Below the pieces are notes generated by a model. The model was not told the DNA's origin and ran no database searches. It saw only the letters and a list, made by a program, of their open reading frames with translations. Shown here piece by piece: positions 46,466-56,811 of a stretch of DNA of 64,000 nt. The position numbers were made by a program, and so were the translations under genes. The stretch's first letter is position 1. Each line of letters begins with the position of its first letter. The stretch covers positions 158,640 to 222,639 of the forward strand of contig BCLD01000027.1 in NCBI GenBank assembly GCA_001600875.1, written 5' to 3'. The DNA is from Solicoccozyma terricola (Eukaryota; Basidiomycota; Tremellomycetes; Filobasidiales; Piskurozymaceae).

Positions 46466-47054
46466 GTCCTTGAAAGGCAGATTACCTCGGCCTGGTGGTG
46501 GTAAACGGTGTCCACGTTAGTCTCCGAGGTACATGTCGTGCCACCGCCACACACTCTGTTCCCCAATGGCTTGGTAGATCTCTGCGTCGGGCGGCATTGG
46601 AGGCAGTGATGCCTCCTGCCTTGCCTCCTTGTTCTGGACCCTGCTTGGTTTGTACTCTACCATCCAGGATCCGAACAAGGCATACCAGGGGCATGGTCTG
46701 GCGGGAAGGTGGTAATCAGCTCGGGCACGCAGCTGTCCGCATCAAGAGGAGTTCATTGTTTACGCTGCAGGTGTGGCCACTTCATTGTCTGACATCGTGC
46801 GATGTAAAGTATATCGATATCATTGAGGCAACGATCTGCTTTGGCACATTCCGCCGAGGTAATCTGGATGTCTATATATAGTGCAGATTGCCGCAGTGGC
46901 ATGGGAGATCGACGACCCGGTCTGGCCATCGGAGGACAGGACGCAGGACGGCGACCTCTCGTTACGAGGAATAATCTACAACAGTCATCGAGGATCGAAG
47001 AAGAATCCCGGTCACATCGAAGCGTAAGCCGCTGATTTGATCTATTTGCTACCC
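46466..47054. other. Intergenic region
   Basis: About 590 bases. It should hold the promoter of the minus-strand membrane protein and the 3' end of the hydrolase fusion. Overlapping frames on both strands lack motifs. Confidence 0.45.
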
Positions 47055-48542
47055 CTACATCCGTCCCCAGTGCTGGTCCAACCACCGTAAGAGCAATGTG
47101 GTCCACTTTCCCAAATCATCCGACCTGTTCAAGGCCAACCCAGCCCCATGTCCTCCTTTTGAATACTCGTAGAAGGTCACCGGCACATTCATACGTCGAC
47201 AAGACTCTGCGAAAAGACGAGAATGATTCGGTGGTACCAAAGTGTCATCCGAGCATACCCAGAGGAAAGTCGGAGGATGTTGTGCCGTGACGTGTAGCTC
47301 GTTGGAAAACGCTTTTCGTTCAGCTTCGCAGATGTTTGGGCGACCAAAGAAGTTTTCCGTGCTACCGAGGTAAGCTCCAGGCCGATAACCATCGATGAAA
47401 GAGATCAAGGGATAGCCGAGAACGACGAGATCGGCGTGAGCGGAAATTGAGGAAGCCAGATCATCATTAGGATCCCTGTAGAGATCAGGTTGTGTGCTGA
47501 GCAGTGATGCCAAGTGTCCTCCAGCCGAGTACCCCAACAGCACAACACGACCTGGGTCGAGGTTCCAAGCGCTAGCGTTTGCTCGTGCTAGTCGTACAGC
47601 TCGTGCTGCATCAGCATATCCAGCCGGGTAGGAGGAGTGGGTGCTTTGTGTGCGATAGTCCACCTCGATGCCTATGAAGCCATTGGCCGCAGCCCATTGA
47701 GCAGTGCCAGCTCCGCTTCCCATACTTGTTGTGTATGCTCCTCCTCGAAAGATGATGATGGCGGCCGCTGGCTTCATCGTGCGTGTAGAGGTGGGGAAGT
47801 AGACTCGCATGACGGGCGTGGAGAGCCCTGGCCATAACGGTACCACGAGAAGTCCATTCCGATCTGTTTGCCTTTGTGAGAGCCGCTTGCGCTGTTGTTC
47901 GAGAAAGTCCATGACCCCCTTGCGTACGCTTGAAGTACTAGCAATGACATGACCACCGCTGTGCTCCAAAATGACCGGGCTCTTGAATTTTGAGGCGAGG
48001 TCAAACGAGCGCGAGTTGGGAACGATGCCGTCAGAACGGCCGATGATATGCACAGACGGCAGGTTGTAGCTCGCTCGATCACTATACAAGCGTGCCAGCG
48101 CTGGGTCTGGACTTGTAAATCCTCCAACCATGATGGCAAAGTCGAAGACTAGAGGTTTTTCCTGCGTTGGTTTGCCATCGGGAGCTCGCATACCCACCAT
48201 CAAACCCGCCAGTGCGGCACCTTGACTGAAACCGAATATCCCATCGAACGGCCCTTGTCGAGCGAAAAGGTCGACAAGGAAGGCACGAGTCTGCTCCCAT
48301 CCCTTGTAGTATACTGATCCGTTGCTCGCGACACCTGGATTACCGCGAGTCGTAGATTGAGGATTGGAGACCGAATGCCACCATCCAAAGTCGCCGGTGG
48401 TCAAACTGGGAGCATTGACAAAGACGAGTTCAATGGATGGTCCGAAAGCAGAGGAGAGACTATCGAATTGCAGGCGTAAGACATCGGCACTGCCATGGTA
48501 GCCATGTAGACAAAGGATGCGAAGTTTCTTTCCCGGGTTCAT
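47055..48542 (-). CDS. Fusion of an FSH-type serine hydrolase and a BD-FAE-like esterase
   Basis: A single intronless 495-codon frame encoding two complete alpha/beta-hydrolase domains. Domain 1 (about 1-225) is FSH1-like: LRILCLHGYHGSADVLRLQ, nucleophile elbow GFSQGA, Asp in GRSDGIVP, His in HSGGHVI. Domain 2 (about 245-495) resembles BD-FAE/Abhydrolase_3 esterases: PAAAIIIFRGGAY (oxyanion-hole region), GFIGIEVDYRTQS, nucleophile GYSAGGHLAS, Asp in CSDDTLVPP, His in GGHGAGL. Both Ser-Asp-His triads look intact, so it could act at two sites on an ester or lactone. No signal peptide is apparent. Lack of introns is unusual next to the intron-rich left part and may reflect transfer or retroposition. 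The substrate is unknown. Confidence 0.85.
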   Translation of the reverse strand: MNPGKKLRILCLHGYHGSADVLRLQFDSLSSAFGPSIELVFVNAPSLTTGDFGWWHSVSNPQSTTRGNPGVASNGSVYYKGWEQTRAFLVDLFARQGPFDGIFGFSQGAALAGLMVGMRAPDGKPTQEKPLVFDFAIMVGGFTSPDPALARLYSDRASYNLPSVHIIGRSDGIVPNSRSFDLASKFKSPVILEHSGGHVIASTSSVRKGVMDFLEQQRKRLSQRQTDRNGLLVVPLWPGLSTPVMRVYFPTSTRTMKPAAAIIIFRGGAYTTSMGSGAGTAQWAAANGFIGIEVDYRTQSTHSSYPAGYADAARAVRLARANASAWNLDPGRVVLLGYSAGGHLASLLSTQPDLYRDPNDDLASSISAHADLVVLGYPLISFIDGYRPGAYLGSTENFFGRPNICEAERKAFSNELHVTAQHPPTFLWVCSDDTLVPPNHSRLFAESCRRMNVPVTFYEYSKGGHGAGLALNRSDDLGKWTTLLLRWLDQHWGRM

Positions 48543-49659
48543 GATGTGCTGATTTGATTGTTTGGAAGATGGTTGAAATCAATGGGGAGGCTGATGCCAT
48601 GGGTGCCAATTCGAGTACGCCCAAAGGCGTGCCCTATATCTATACCGCAACGTTGTTGTCTACATTATCCATCAGCAACACTGTCTGAAGCGGTGCAGCG
48701 TATTCTTCCAGGCATGGATGGCGCGGTTTGTAACCGGTTCGGTGGCGATGCCGCGCTGTGCGAAATGCTGTGATTTCTGGGCATTGCTATACCTCGCCAT
48801 CTTCCGATCTCTGTCCCCAAGTGATTAAAATACACAAATATGTTCTAGACCCAGGGAGAGGGATTTCTGAATCAGATCTCCCACAGAAGTCCCATGCTGA
48901 AAAAAACCAGCGTGAAAAGTCCATACCCACGGGCTTTTCTCTCAAATATCATCATATCTTCGAAAGTCATTAAGATCTCAATACGAGATTGCTTTACGTA
49001 TTCACCACCTATTTGATCTCATCCTAAACTCCAATGAAACGACTGTTGGTATATGTGTTCGCTGGTGCAGTCGACCGTACCTTGGTCTCAGTCTAGGCGG
49101 CGACGTTTGTTGGGGTGAAGAGCCGTTGCCTTGAGTGTGCTCCAACTTCACTCCTGAACCCGGAGCCATTCGGGAACCAACCGACGAGCGCTTTGCTTTA
49201 GGCACCTTTCTTTTTTACATGCGCATTCGCCGTTACCTTCGCCCTCGGGCCTTGTACCAACCCCGGAAGACCCAATGCCAGCACTGAAGCCAGCAGCACG
49301 TCCAGCACCACTTCCGCTCGCTTCAGCATTCCCACCAACCTCGGAAGACCTTTGACCGAGACTGGAGGACCCAAGGCCGGCTGCAAGCCCTTGATGACCA
49401 AACCATTTGCTTGCATTTCGCTTCTTGCATCTCGAATTCCAGTGAACAACACCAATCTGGTGCCAAGCGGCAGATCATTGAACGAGAAGAACAATTGAGG
49501 GTGCTCGAAGAGAAACTCCGGGCAAGAGAACATATTGTCGAAGCGGAGAAGGCAGCGCTCAATACACAGTTTAGGCCATGCACCGAAGGGTGCCTTCGGT
49601 GTCAGTAGCCCATGCACCGAAGTTGAGAAAGTCCATGACAAGTGATATACGACACCCTT
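48543..49659. other. Intergenic region with a coiled-coil-like frame
   Basis: About 1.1 kb without a convincing gene. A 65-codon plus frame (49411-49608) includes RQIIEREEQLRVLEEKLRAR, a heptad-like charged stretch that may be an exon relic. At 49581-49601 a perfect hairpin (CACCGAAGG, 3-base loop, CCTTCGGTG) is followed by a second copy of CATGCACCGAAG at 49612. Confidence 0.4.
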
Positions 49660-50145
49660 GTCTACAGCATCCTTACTGAAGCATGTGCACTGTTACACCG
49701 GTTAGCTATGCGGCCATTGCTCTTACCACCAAGCGTCAGTTCGAAGTTGGCGGTGCCCTTGAGGTATCGGAGGAGCCGCTTCCATACTCGGAGATGGTCC
49801 TCTGTTGGTATTAACGCTGAATTGACTGGGAAAACCCCCGGCAAATTTGACATCCGATGCATTGATTGAGAGACTCATATCATCGATCCGAAGATCAATA
49901 GGTAAGTTTCTGTCGCCTGGGATCCATTTCGTCTTGACTGACTTGAGGCTTTGCTCTTGAGTGCAGTTCGAAGGATGACGGCTCGATCTATTCGAACACG
50001 AAATAGAATTCGTTCGATGTGGGAACTTCGAGTAAGGTGGATGGTTCGAGTTTCTCGATCGCGGTCCAGCTTTAATCCTAAGACTATGGCCTCGCCCATG
50101 TCGTTCCACTTCCACTTGTTCATGAGAGATGGCTTGATGTTTCAA
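49660..50145 (-). pseudogene. Ty1/copia Pol remnant
   Basis: Minus-strand peptides in three frames match the end of a copia reverse transcriptase and start of RNase H: MGEAIVLGLKLDRDRETRTIHLTRSSHIERIL in one frame, DVKFAGGFPSQFS in another and PTEDHLRVWKRLLRYLKGTANFELTLGGKSNG in a third. At least two frameshifts separate them and no long open frame remains, so this is a dead fragment. Confidence 0.7.
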
Positions 50146-50946
50146 TCCATTCCATCGGTCGATTTTTAATGTTCGTAATCGTCCGACTGATGTACACTGC
50201 CGGGCGATGAGGGGCTCGAAATGTCAGAAACTGATCTTCTTGCTGTCGGAGTCGAGTGAAATGGCAAAGAAATTGCAGAAGTGAGTTGTTTTAAAGCGAT
50301 GTAAGTGTTGAGCAATATGGGCTGAATAACCTGTTTCAATGATTGCTTGTATCGATAGGGTGGTACTGTTTAGTATACAGATCTGTCTACTATACATACC
50401 TGAGCTGGATGGAGTGAAAAGGCTGCTTAGGAAGCGACTGCTGTTATCTTAAATAGACTGCCTATATAGACGGTTCCGCCCCACAGCCTGACCGATTATC
50501 GTGTCAAGCGAGAGCTGTGATTGTGATGTATTATGTGTAAGCGGTGACATGCACTGCACTGAGCGAGAATCATATTTCTACGTATACTCTTGAACATACA
50601 TGATGGCGGAGGGACCAATGCTTCTGGCCAACACGGTGTGGTCGATGCATTCGGAAGCGAGGTCATACATCCGTCGTCTCGCGTTCTCTCCTACGCCTCG
50701 CCACCTGCTAGCAATAGAATATCCGTTACACGCCACTCAGTCATCGCCTCCGCTGCTATGTTCGTGCGCACCCGATAAGGCGCAATGAAGGCTATCTTGA
50801 TTCCGGATGCAGGTACGATAGATGACAGCAACATGTCGGACCCAGCTGTTGCGCCGAATTTTAGAATCATTCCACTTTGCTTCCTCAGATCATCGCTTTC
50901 CTTTCTCCATAGCCGACCACGATTTTGTTAGAAAAACTCCCCATCC
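50146..50946. other. Intergenic region before the 527-residue membrane protein
   Basis: About 800 bases, AT-richer than the left half. It may include more of the decayed copia element (50146-50300) and should hold the promoter of the next gene. Nothing else recognised. Confidence 0.4.
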
Positions 50947-52530
50947 ATGTTGATCAGGTCTTGCGCTACTTTCGCATTCATCATGGCCTGGCCTGACACC
51001 TCTACACCTTCGTCGGAAACTCCACTTTGGACATCATCGTCTCCTAAACGACAGGGCAAGAAATTGGAGAATGGAATTACAGACGTACTCTCTCTCGTGG
51101 CAACGTTCGTCGGCGTCTTCATAGTGCTGCTATTTTATGGTTATACAGTCGTTCATGGGGTGAACGGTGATACCAACACTCTCACGACCATCATCCTGAT
51201 AGCTGGAATCTTCACCAAGATCCTCAGCCTAGTACTTCGTGGGAGTTCAATAGTTGCACTAGAGAGGCACACTACCAAGCTTGCTCTCAAAGGGAACTTG
51301 ACTGCAATAAGGCTTTTTGACCTGGGTTGTTGGACAACATTCCAGTGGAAGGATTCTCGCGCCGGCGTTTGGTTGGGCAATCTGTGGTTACTCGTCCTTA
51401 CAACCGGATTGTCGGCCGTCCTCAAGAAAGCCCTGACCGTCGGTTCGTCCAATACTTCATGGAGCGGATATTTACCTGGAGATACGAAAGCGTTCGGCCT
51501 GGATCCGGGCCAGATGCCTGGGCCGGCAGCCTTTTTCAACTATTCCAGCAGCATTCAAGTCGGCGGCGACTTTGCATGGGGCACCACGCCTATAATGGCT
51601 TGCAGTAGCCCAACAAACAATTCTTCAGTATGCCTCAGGGTGCCAATGAGTTTGGACGGTTATGGCGGAGGGTTTCTGGGACTGGACGTTGAAGCAACGG
51701 TGCGAAATGTCACAATGGTCTCCACGACTTGCGCAACATATGAATCTCCCATTCCGCAGGGTTGGGTGTTGATCATGAATGGTCGGTACAACGTCTCGAC
51801 GGATTTGAATTCTGGTGGTACCTCCTATTACTTCAGCACACATTCTAGGATAGTCGCTTGTCGTCTTTCCCCAGCCAGAGGAGATGCAACGCTGCATCTG
51901 GCTTCCCGAAACCACATCTGGGCCTCAAGCCTAATGCAATACCAGGAATTGGACAAAGTCGCAATCAAACTGAACCCATACAGGACAATCAGCTCAATGT
52001 CCCTATTGCTATCTGACGGAAGTGCTATTGCCGGAGCGCAGTTGGGCTCCGATGCTGTGAGGCTTATTTCCACGACAGGGTACGAGTACGTCCTTGCCGC
52101 CGTAACAGCGGCGGCCTATACAGCCGAGCGAATAGATGATGTTGCCAGTGGGATCTCAGTGCAAGCCAGCGGAACCGCTCGTAACAGCGCTATCGTAATG
52201 AACAACGCTGCAGCTCTCTACATCACTTTGATTCTAGGAGCAGGTGCAGGCTTGACCATAATCGGCTTAGCCTTCAAGGTACTTGGTCCGCGACTCAGCT
52301 TCACACCATTGGCTGTGATTGCCATGTCAGCGACACCGCGATCATACCTTGAAGAGGTGGCAAAGGGGGGATGTGCTGGTGGCAGGCCCCAGGATCCCTT
52401 ACGGTCGATACAGGCCTATGTGAACAATGACCACGACACTGGACACATTTGGATGGATAAACCTGCGTTGGATGCAAACCCTCAGGTTATACGGAAGCGA
52501 CTTAAATATGGTTATGCCGTGCGAACCTAA
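50947..52530 (+). CDS. Predicted membrane protein with a large glycosylated domain, unknown
   Basis: A single-exon 527-codon frame. The N-terminus is Ser/Pro-rich; hydrophobic helices lie at about residues 46-69 (VLSLVATFVGVFIVLLFYGY), 80-98 (TTIILIAGIFTKILSLVL) and 142-160 (LWLLVLTTGLSAVL). A 260-residue hydrophilic region follows with several N-glycosylation sequons (NTS, NYS, NNS, NVT, NVS) and at least four cysteines, probably outside the cell or in a lumen, then one C-terminal helix at about 420-443 (LYITLILGAGAGLTIIGLAF) and a cytosolic tail. A first in-frame ATG at 50947 is used; a second at residue 13 is equally possible. No enzyme motif seen. Confidence 0.7.
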   Translation: MLIRSCATFAFIMAWPDTSTPSSETPLWTSSSPKRQGKKLENGITDVLSLVATFVGVFIVLLFYGYTVVHGVNGDTNTLTTIILIAGIFTKILSLVLRGSSIVALERHTTKLALKGNLTAIRLFDLGCWTTFQWKDSRAGVWLGNLWLLVLTTGLSAVLKKALTVGSSNTSWSGYLPGDTKAFGLDPGQMPGPAAFFNYSSSIQVGGDFAWGTTPIMACSSPTNNSSVCLRVPMSLDGYGGGFLGLDVEATVRNVTMVSTTCATYESPIPQGWVLIMNGRYNVSTDLNSGGTSYYFSTHSRIVACRLSPARGDATLHLASRNHIWASSLMQYQELDKVAIKLNPYRTISSMSLLLSDGSAIAGAQLGSDAVRLISTTGYEYVLAAVTAAAYTAERIDDVASGISVQASGTARNSAIVMNNAAALYITLILGAGAGLTIIGLAFKVLGPRLSFTPLAVIAMSATPRSYLEEVAKGGCAGGRPQDPLRSIQAYVNNDHDTGHIWMDKPALDANPQVIRKRLKYGYAVRT

Positions 52531-53203
52531 TCAGGGAACGAAGGCACCTTTAGGATGCCGCTTGGACGCTCGCATCACCACTTGAAGACTTTCGTACTCA
52601 GTGATTTATCCGATACCATGAGCCCGCAGGTGATAATCGCCAGTTCTCTCAAATCTGGATTGAACTGATATGTATTTATATGCGCAATGTTACACAATAC
52701 TAAATTTATCTCGACTCTGCTCCATATCTCTCTTCTGACCAGTCATTACCCGTCTTTCTGTCGTTTGTTCCTATATTCCCTTTCTCTCTCCCATATCGCT
52801 AGTCTCTATCTCTTTCGTCCGAGCATTCGACCCCGAACTCTGCATAAGGTGAAAGAGCCCAGGTCGTTGTATTCTCGAGAGTTGAATCATTTTACATCTG
52901 TAAAAGACCGCCCCGCTGGAGGTTTCCCCCGCTGCCATGAAGATACACCGTCCCACTGCACCGAATCCACCGGTTTCTACCACGCGGCCTCCCGGTCCCC
53001 AACCTATAGACCTAGTGCCGATTGGTCTGCTCGCTCACTTGGGGAACACCCACAGTTGGATTAATGGTCATGGTTGCGTACGGGCTAATTGAAGATGTCG
53101 ATGACTCGGCCTCGTCTTGGCGAATTCCCGAGGTTGTTGTCCGTGATAGTTGAAGCCGATGGGAACGCTGTTCTGCAGAGATTACAGAGCAACTACAGCA
53201 CCA
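52531..53203. other. Intergenic region
   Basis: About 670 bases with a pyrimidine-rich stretch near 52,700-52,830. A 125-codon frame at 52687-53064 has low-complexity composition and no motif. Nothing else seen. Confidence 0.45.
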
Positions 53204-54022
53204 TCATGACAAGGCCGCATTTCGTTGCGAGCGCTCCATAACCCGCTTCGTCAGCATCTCCCGCTTCCCACCCGACGCCTCCCATGAGCCTCGATATAGG
53301 TGATAGAACACAAGAGCATCGAGGCCCCAAGCGGCGCAATCTTTCTTCTGCGCAGTGGATAGGGCCTCGCTTGGGAGCGGTGTGAGGTCCAAAACGGTCT
53401 CGATCCAGTAGCGAAGGCGGGAGTTACGCTGCGAGGTGCCGAAAGTGATGCGGTCCAAACCGAGGCCGTAAGACGGCGAGACAACGGAAGGGTGGTCCAA
53501 GAACGGACGGAAGCCCAAGTCGAGAACAGCGAGCAAGACCTCGCTGACAAGGCCTTGAGATTGCGCAAAAGTACAGAGAAGGAGGCCAGCCTCACCATGC
53601 CTGAGGCCTGTCGCGGGGTCCACATCGATCCGAGTGAGGCCCGCCATACCGACATAAGTGGGAATTTCGTCGTCATCCTGGCTGGAAAGCCAGAGGGAGA
53701 ACGACAGTCGCGAGGCATCCATGCGGTGAGACTCGAGGAGTGATGCGGCGCTTTCGACACTGATGGGTTGGCTGATGTACGAGCGGAAGGGAGGCAGGTA
53801 CTCAGACGTCCGGGGGTCATTGAGAAGGGAAGCGTACGGCACTGCGTCAGATGGTATCGGCGGGTGAGCGAGGAGTAGTCGAGATGTGGCGCTGGCAAAG
53901 GACATGGAGGGCCAAGCCCCAGGCTCTAGGAGAACGCTTGCCATGTAAGGCCGACGACGTGATAATGGCGATGATGGTGGTGAAAATGATCGGCAGAAAG
54001 CCAGCTCCAGGCGCGACGACAA
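53204..54022 (-). CDS. GNAT-fold N-acetyltransferase (RimJ/RimL-like)
   Basis: 272 codons, no intron. After an N-terminal Arg/Ser-rich stretch come SRLLLAHPPIPSDAVPYASLLNDPRTSEYLPPF, then YVGMAGLTRIDVDPATGLRHGEAGLLLCTFAQSQGLVSEVLLAVLDLGF, which matches the strand-strand-helix core of Acetyltransf_3 domains, then LGLDRITFGTSQRNSRLRYWIE, the usual 'N-x-x-S/R' late strand-helix. It ends with a Trp/Tyr-rich LVFYHLYRGSWEASGGKREM. An internal ATG (residue 27) could be the true start, giving a 246-residue protein. Acceptor substrate unknown. Confidence 0.7.
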   Translation of the reverse strand: MSSRLELAFCRSFSPPSSPLSRRRPYMASVLLEPGAWPSMSFASATSRLLLAHPPIPSDAVPYASLLNDPRTSEYLPPFRSYISQPISVESAASLLESHRMDASRLSFSLWLSSQDDDEIPTYVGMAGLTRIDVDPATGLRHGEAGLLLCTFAQSQGLVSEVLLAVLDLGFRPFLDHPSVVSPSYGLGLDRITFGTSQRNSRLRYWIETVLDLTPLPSEALSTAQKKDCAAWGLDALVFYHLYRGSWEASGGKREMLTKRVMERSQRNAALS

Positions 54023-54139
54023 ACATTAACTGAATATCACAAAAAAAGAAGTGATGAAGAATGACATGTCCAAAGACCCCTTGTGGTTATACCATCAGCA
54101 ACGTGGGGAAACCCTTACTCTAGAGTCTTGCGGAGTTTA

Positions 54140-54412
54140 CATAACATCATAGAGTCTGTGTATTAGAACATGAGGCCAACATGACATACAGTGAGGAAAC
54201 TTGGAACTTGCCAAGTGATCCTACTTCTGTGGCAACTCTTCAGTCCTGCGGTCAATCCTGGTTCATACCAGGATATAGTCTGTGTATTAGTCCATGTGGC
54301 TCACATGCCATACAGTGAGACATACAGGTACCTGATGCAATCCCGGTGGTATGGTTAATTCTACAGTCCTTCCATGGTTCTAGTTCGGAGCAGGATAACG
54401 TCTGCGTATTAG
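54140..54412. repeat. Degenerate tandem repeat, about 123-base period
   Basis: The motif GTCTGTGTATTAG recurs with starts at about 54154, 54278 and 54400 (last copy GTCTGCGTATTAG). Copies one and two also share CATG..GC..ACATG.CATACAGTGAG after it, and copies two and three share AGTCCT...GGTTC and CAGGATA before it. Confidence 0.6.
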
Positions 54413-54683
54413 TATGCATGACTTTGAAAACAACAAGACTTGCAGGTTTTGCGGCAAGAACCCCCGATCGAAAATAATGTCGTGGCATTTTCGCCACCGA
54501 GCGGACATTGTGAACATATATGTCCGAACCCCCAATCCAAAACAATGACATAGGTGTCTGCGAACCTGCGAACCCTCGCAGCACGTTACTTAGGCGTGCT
54601 GCGAACCCGATTGTCTTACCAAACCACTTCCTGGACCTCGACATTCATCTCAAACTTGATACAACTAGGTTTGGGAGAACCTC

Positions 54684-54950
54684 GAGCTTGAGGGGGAGTG
54701 TCGGAAGTGGCGAATACTGTCATATGGTCGATGCCGAAGTATAGCATTACAATGCATGGCAGTGCATGGCACTGCAGCATAGCAAAGGATGCAGGTGGCA
54801 AAGATCTTTGTTCCAATGGGCGGCCACTTCTGGTCAAGCTCGATGTACGATAGAAAGAGAATAGCCAGATATTGATAACAATCAGCAATACGCGTCCCTA
54901 GCTTGGCTTCGTTGCTGAATGCGATTTGGAGGGTTACTCTCATATAAGAC
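54684..54950 (+). mobile_element. Possible copia-type polypurine tract and LTR start
   Basis: CTTGAGGGGGAG at about 54687-54698 is followed by TGTCGGAAG, the arrangement seen at the 3' end of many Ty1/copia elements (purine tract, then an LTR starting TGT). CATATAAGA at 54941-54949 would fit a promoter inside the LTR. The LTR's far end and any coding part are not recognisable, so this is a weak, decayed candidate. Confidence 0.35.
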
Positions 54951-55248
54951 TCCTACCCCATTCGCTGTCGACCCGCATCGTCGCTTTCATGTTGGGCAGG
55001 CTTAGACGCTGCGAACAAGGCATATTCTGTCCTTTAATATTCCTGGTGCAGCCGAAATGCAAGGCAATCGCACGACAGCCTCACTTCGGGAACAGCTCCA
55101 TCATCTGATCTCTCCCATGAAGATGTCGTCCGGTGATATCAACTGACTAAGAAACGAGATCCAGTCGTGGAACTGGGTATTGTGTGGGTCGGCCAGAGCT
55201 TCCAACATCGAACTGCAGTTATCGGACAATAATGTAGTACGATTCATG

Positions 55249-55279
55249 GCCCTAGCCCTAGCCCTAGCCCCAGCCCTAG
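55249..55279. repeat. CCCTAG hexamer array
   Basis: Five consecutive copies of CCCTAG (the fourth CCCCAG) just upstream of a short gap before the GH128 gene's 3' side. Resembles, but is not, the telomere repeat complement. Confidence 0.75.
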
Positions 55280-55512
55280 TCGGAATTGTAAATTCGAAAA
55301 GCAATTGAAATCAACCACGGGCAATACAACCAAGTTCCAGCAGCGCATTCGTCTTCCTCGAGCGTAACTTTCTAAACCATTGTCTGATTCCCCTGTATAC
55401 AAGATGAGACTTTTTCGAATATTTGTCATAAAGAGTTGTCCTTAGTATTAATTAAGACGAGGAGATGTACTGCAGTGGAGAAAGGAAGCAACTCAGCTGT
55501 CGCCGTTCCGTT

Positions 55513-56811
55513 TCAAGCAGCCGTTAGTGGATTGGGCCTTACCCAGCCTCCGAGAGCGGTGATAGCGCCGCCTCCATCCATAAGCGCATTGTGTGGGTTG
55601 ACACCTTGCAGGTTTTGCATGACACCTGATAAAGGAAGGGGGGTGTCAGAGACCATCCAAACGGAAGAGACGAATATCCTTAACGCACCGAATGGAGAAT
55701 ATCGCTTGATGTAAGGTTGAGCGTCGAACCACGGAGCCATGGTTTGATGAAGTGCCCAGGCTATGACGAGAAGCGAGAGTAGTTAGAGACCGCATAGTCA
55801 GGTAAGCAATCTAGGACACTCACTGTCAGACTCTGAGCACTGCGGGCCTCCGTTGAAGTTTTGGCATGCGTATTCGGTTATCTCCACAGCAACGGCAAAC
55901 AACACTGGGGTCAGGATTCGAGTCTCTACTAAATTTGACAGCACGACTCTCAAACTCACCCAGATATCCAAACCAGTCTGGGCGTGAAAATTCTCGACGT
56001 ACGATTGGAAGTTGTCGACCGCGACGTCGTACCAGTGGATAGGAACAAAGTCGACGGTGCATTGCGGGCAGGCACCTACCGATCCAAACCAGATGAGTAA
56101 TTCATTTTCATATTCTCATCATCCGATGCTCACTCATGAAGTCTTTGACCCACTGCAAGCCACTCGGTGCACTAGTAGTAGCAGCCATACCCAGCTGGTA
56201 ACCCTTGGCAGCGAGAGGCTCCATGTAGTCCATCCAGTGAGAGACAGAGTCTAACGCAGCCATGTTGCTTTGGCTTGGCTCGTTGGGTCTGCGGGTGCGT
56301 GACATCGGTCAGTACAGAGGAACGTTAGCGGACAATTGAACACACCCACTCGTTGAAGAAGAGAACGTTCTTGACGCTCGCGGGCCATGAGTTGACTTGA
56401 TCCCACCAAACGCCTTCCTGGTTTGGCCCTGATCAGAGGAGAAGTTTCATCAGCATGCGATATTTGAATGAAACAAGCGTAATCCATCCACCCCATAGCA
56501 TAGGAACAAACTCGAGACCGAGGCTATCAGCACTACCAACGCTGTAAGGGCTCCAAGTATAGTACTGAAACCCATCCCAGGCATCAGCGTTCCCTTGCTA
56601 CTCCGACCCCAAGCCACGCCAAAGCCATACTCACCCAACTAGACCTACTGCCAATGTAATTCCCAACATAATTCGGATCAGATGGACTCGCCCAATTCCC
56701 GTTCGGCCATGCCAATCCAAACGGACTGCTGGCGTTAACTCCAGTTGGGGAAGCCGAAGCAGTGTAGGCCAAGAGAGGGCCGATGGCGGTGAGAGTGGAG
56801 AGGAACTTCAT
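55513..56811 (-). CDS. Secreted GH128 glucanase (Asl1-like)
   Basis: Probable cell-wall beta-1,3-glucanase. The N-terminus MKFLSTLTAIGPLLAYTASASPTG is a good signal peptide with likely cleavage after ASA. Then FGLAWPNGNW, YYTWSPYSVG, LGLEFVPMLWG, SVKNVLFFNEPNEPSQSNMA with the acid/base Glu, MDYMEPLAAKGYQLGMAATTSAPSGLQWVKDFM, CPQCTVDFVPIHWYDVAVDNFQSYVENFH, LDIWVTEYACQN with the nucleophile Glu, and the end AWALHQTMAPWFDAQPYIKRYSPFGVMQNLQGVNPHNALMDGGGAITALGGW. All are GH128/Asl1 family motifs. About eight short introns. The start ATG is at 56809-56811. Confidence 0.87.

Noticed and set aside
55249..55279. CCCTAG array as a telomeric repeat
   Set aside because: It lacks the CCCCCTAA unit expected if TTAGGGGG is the telomere repeat; treated as a simple hexamer repeat.
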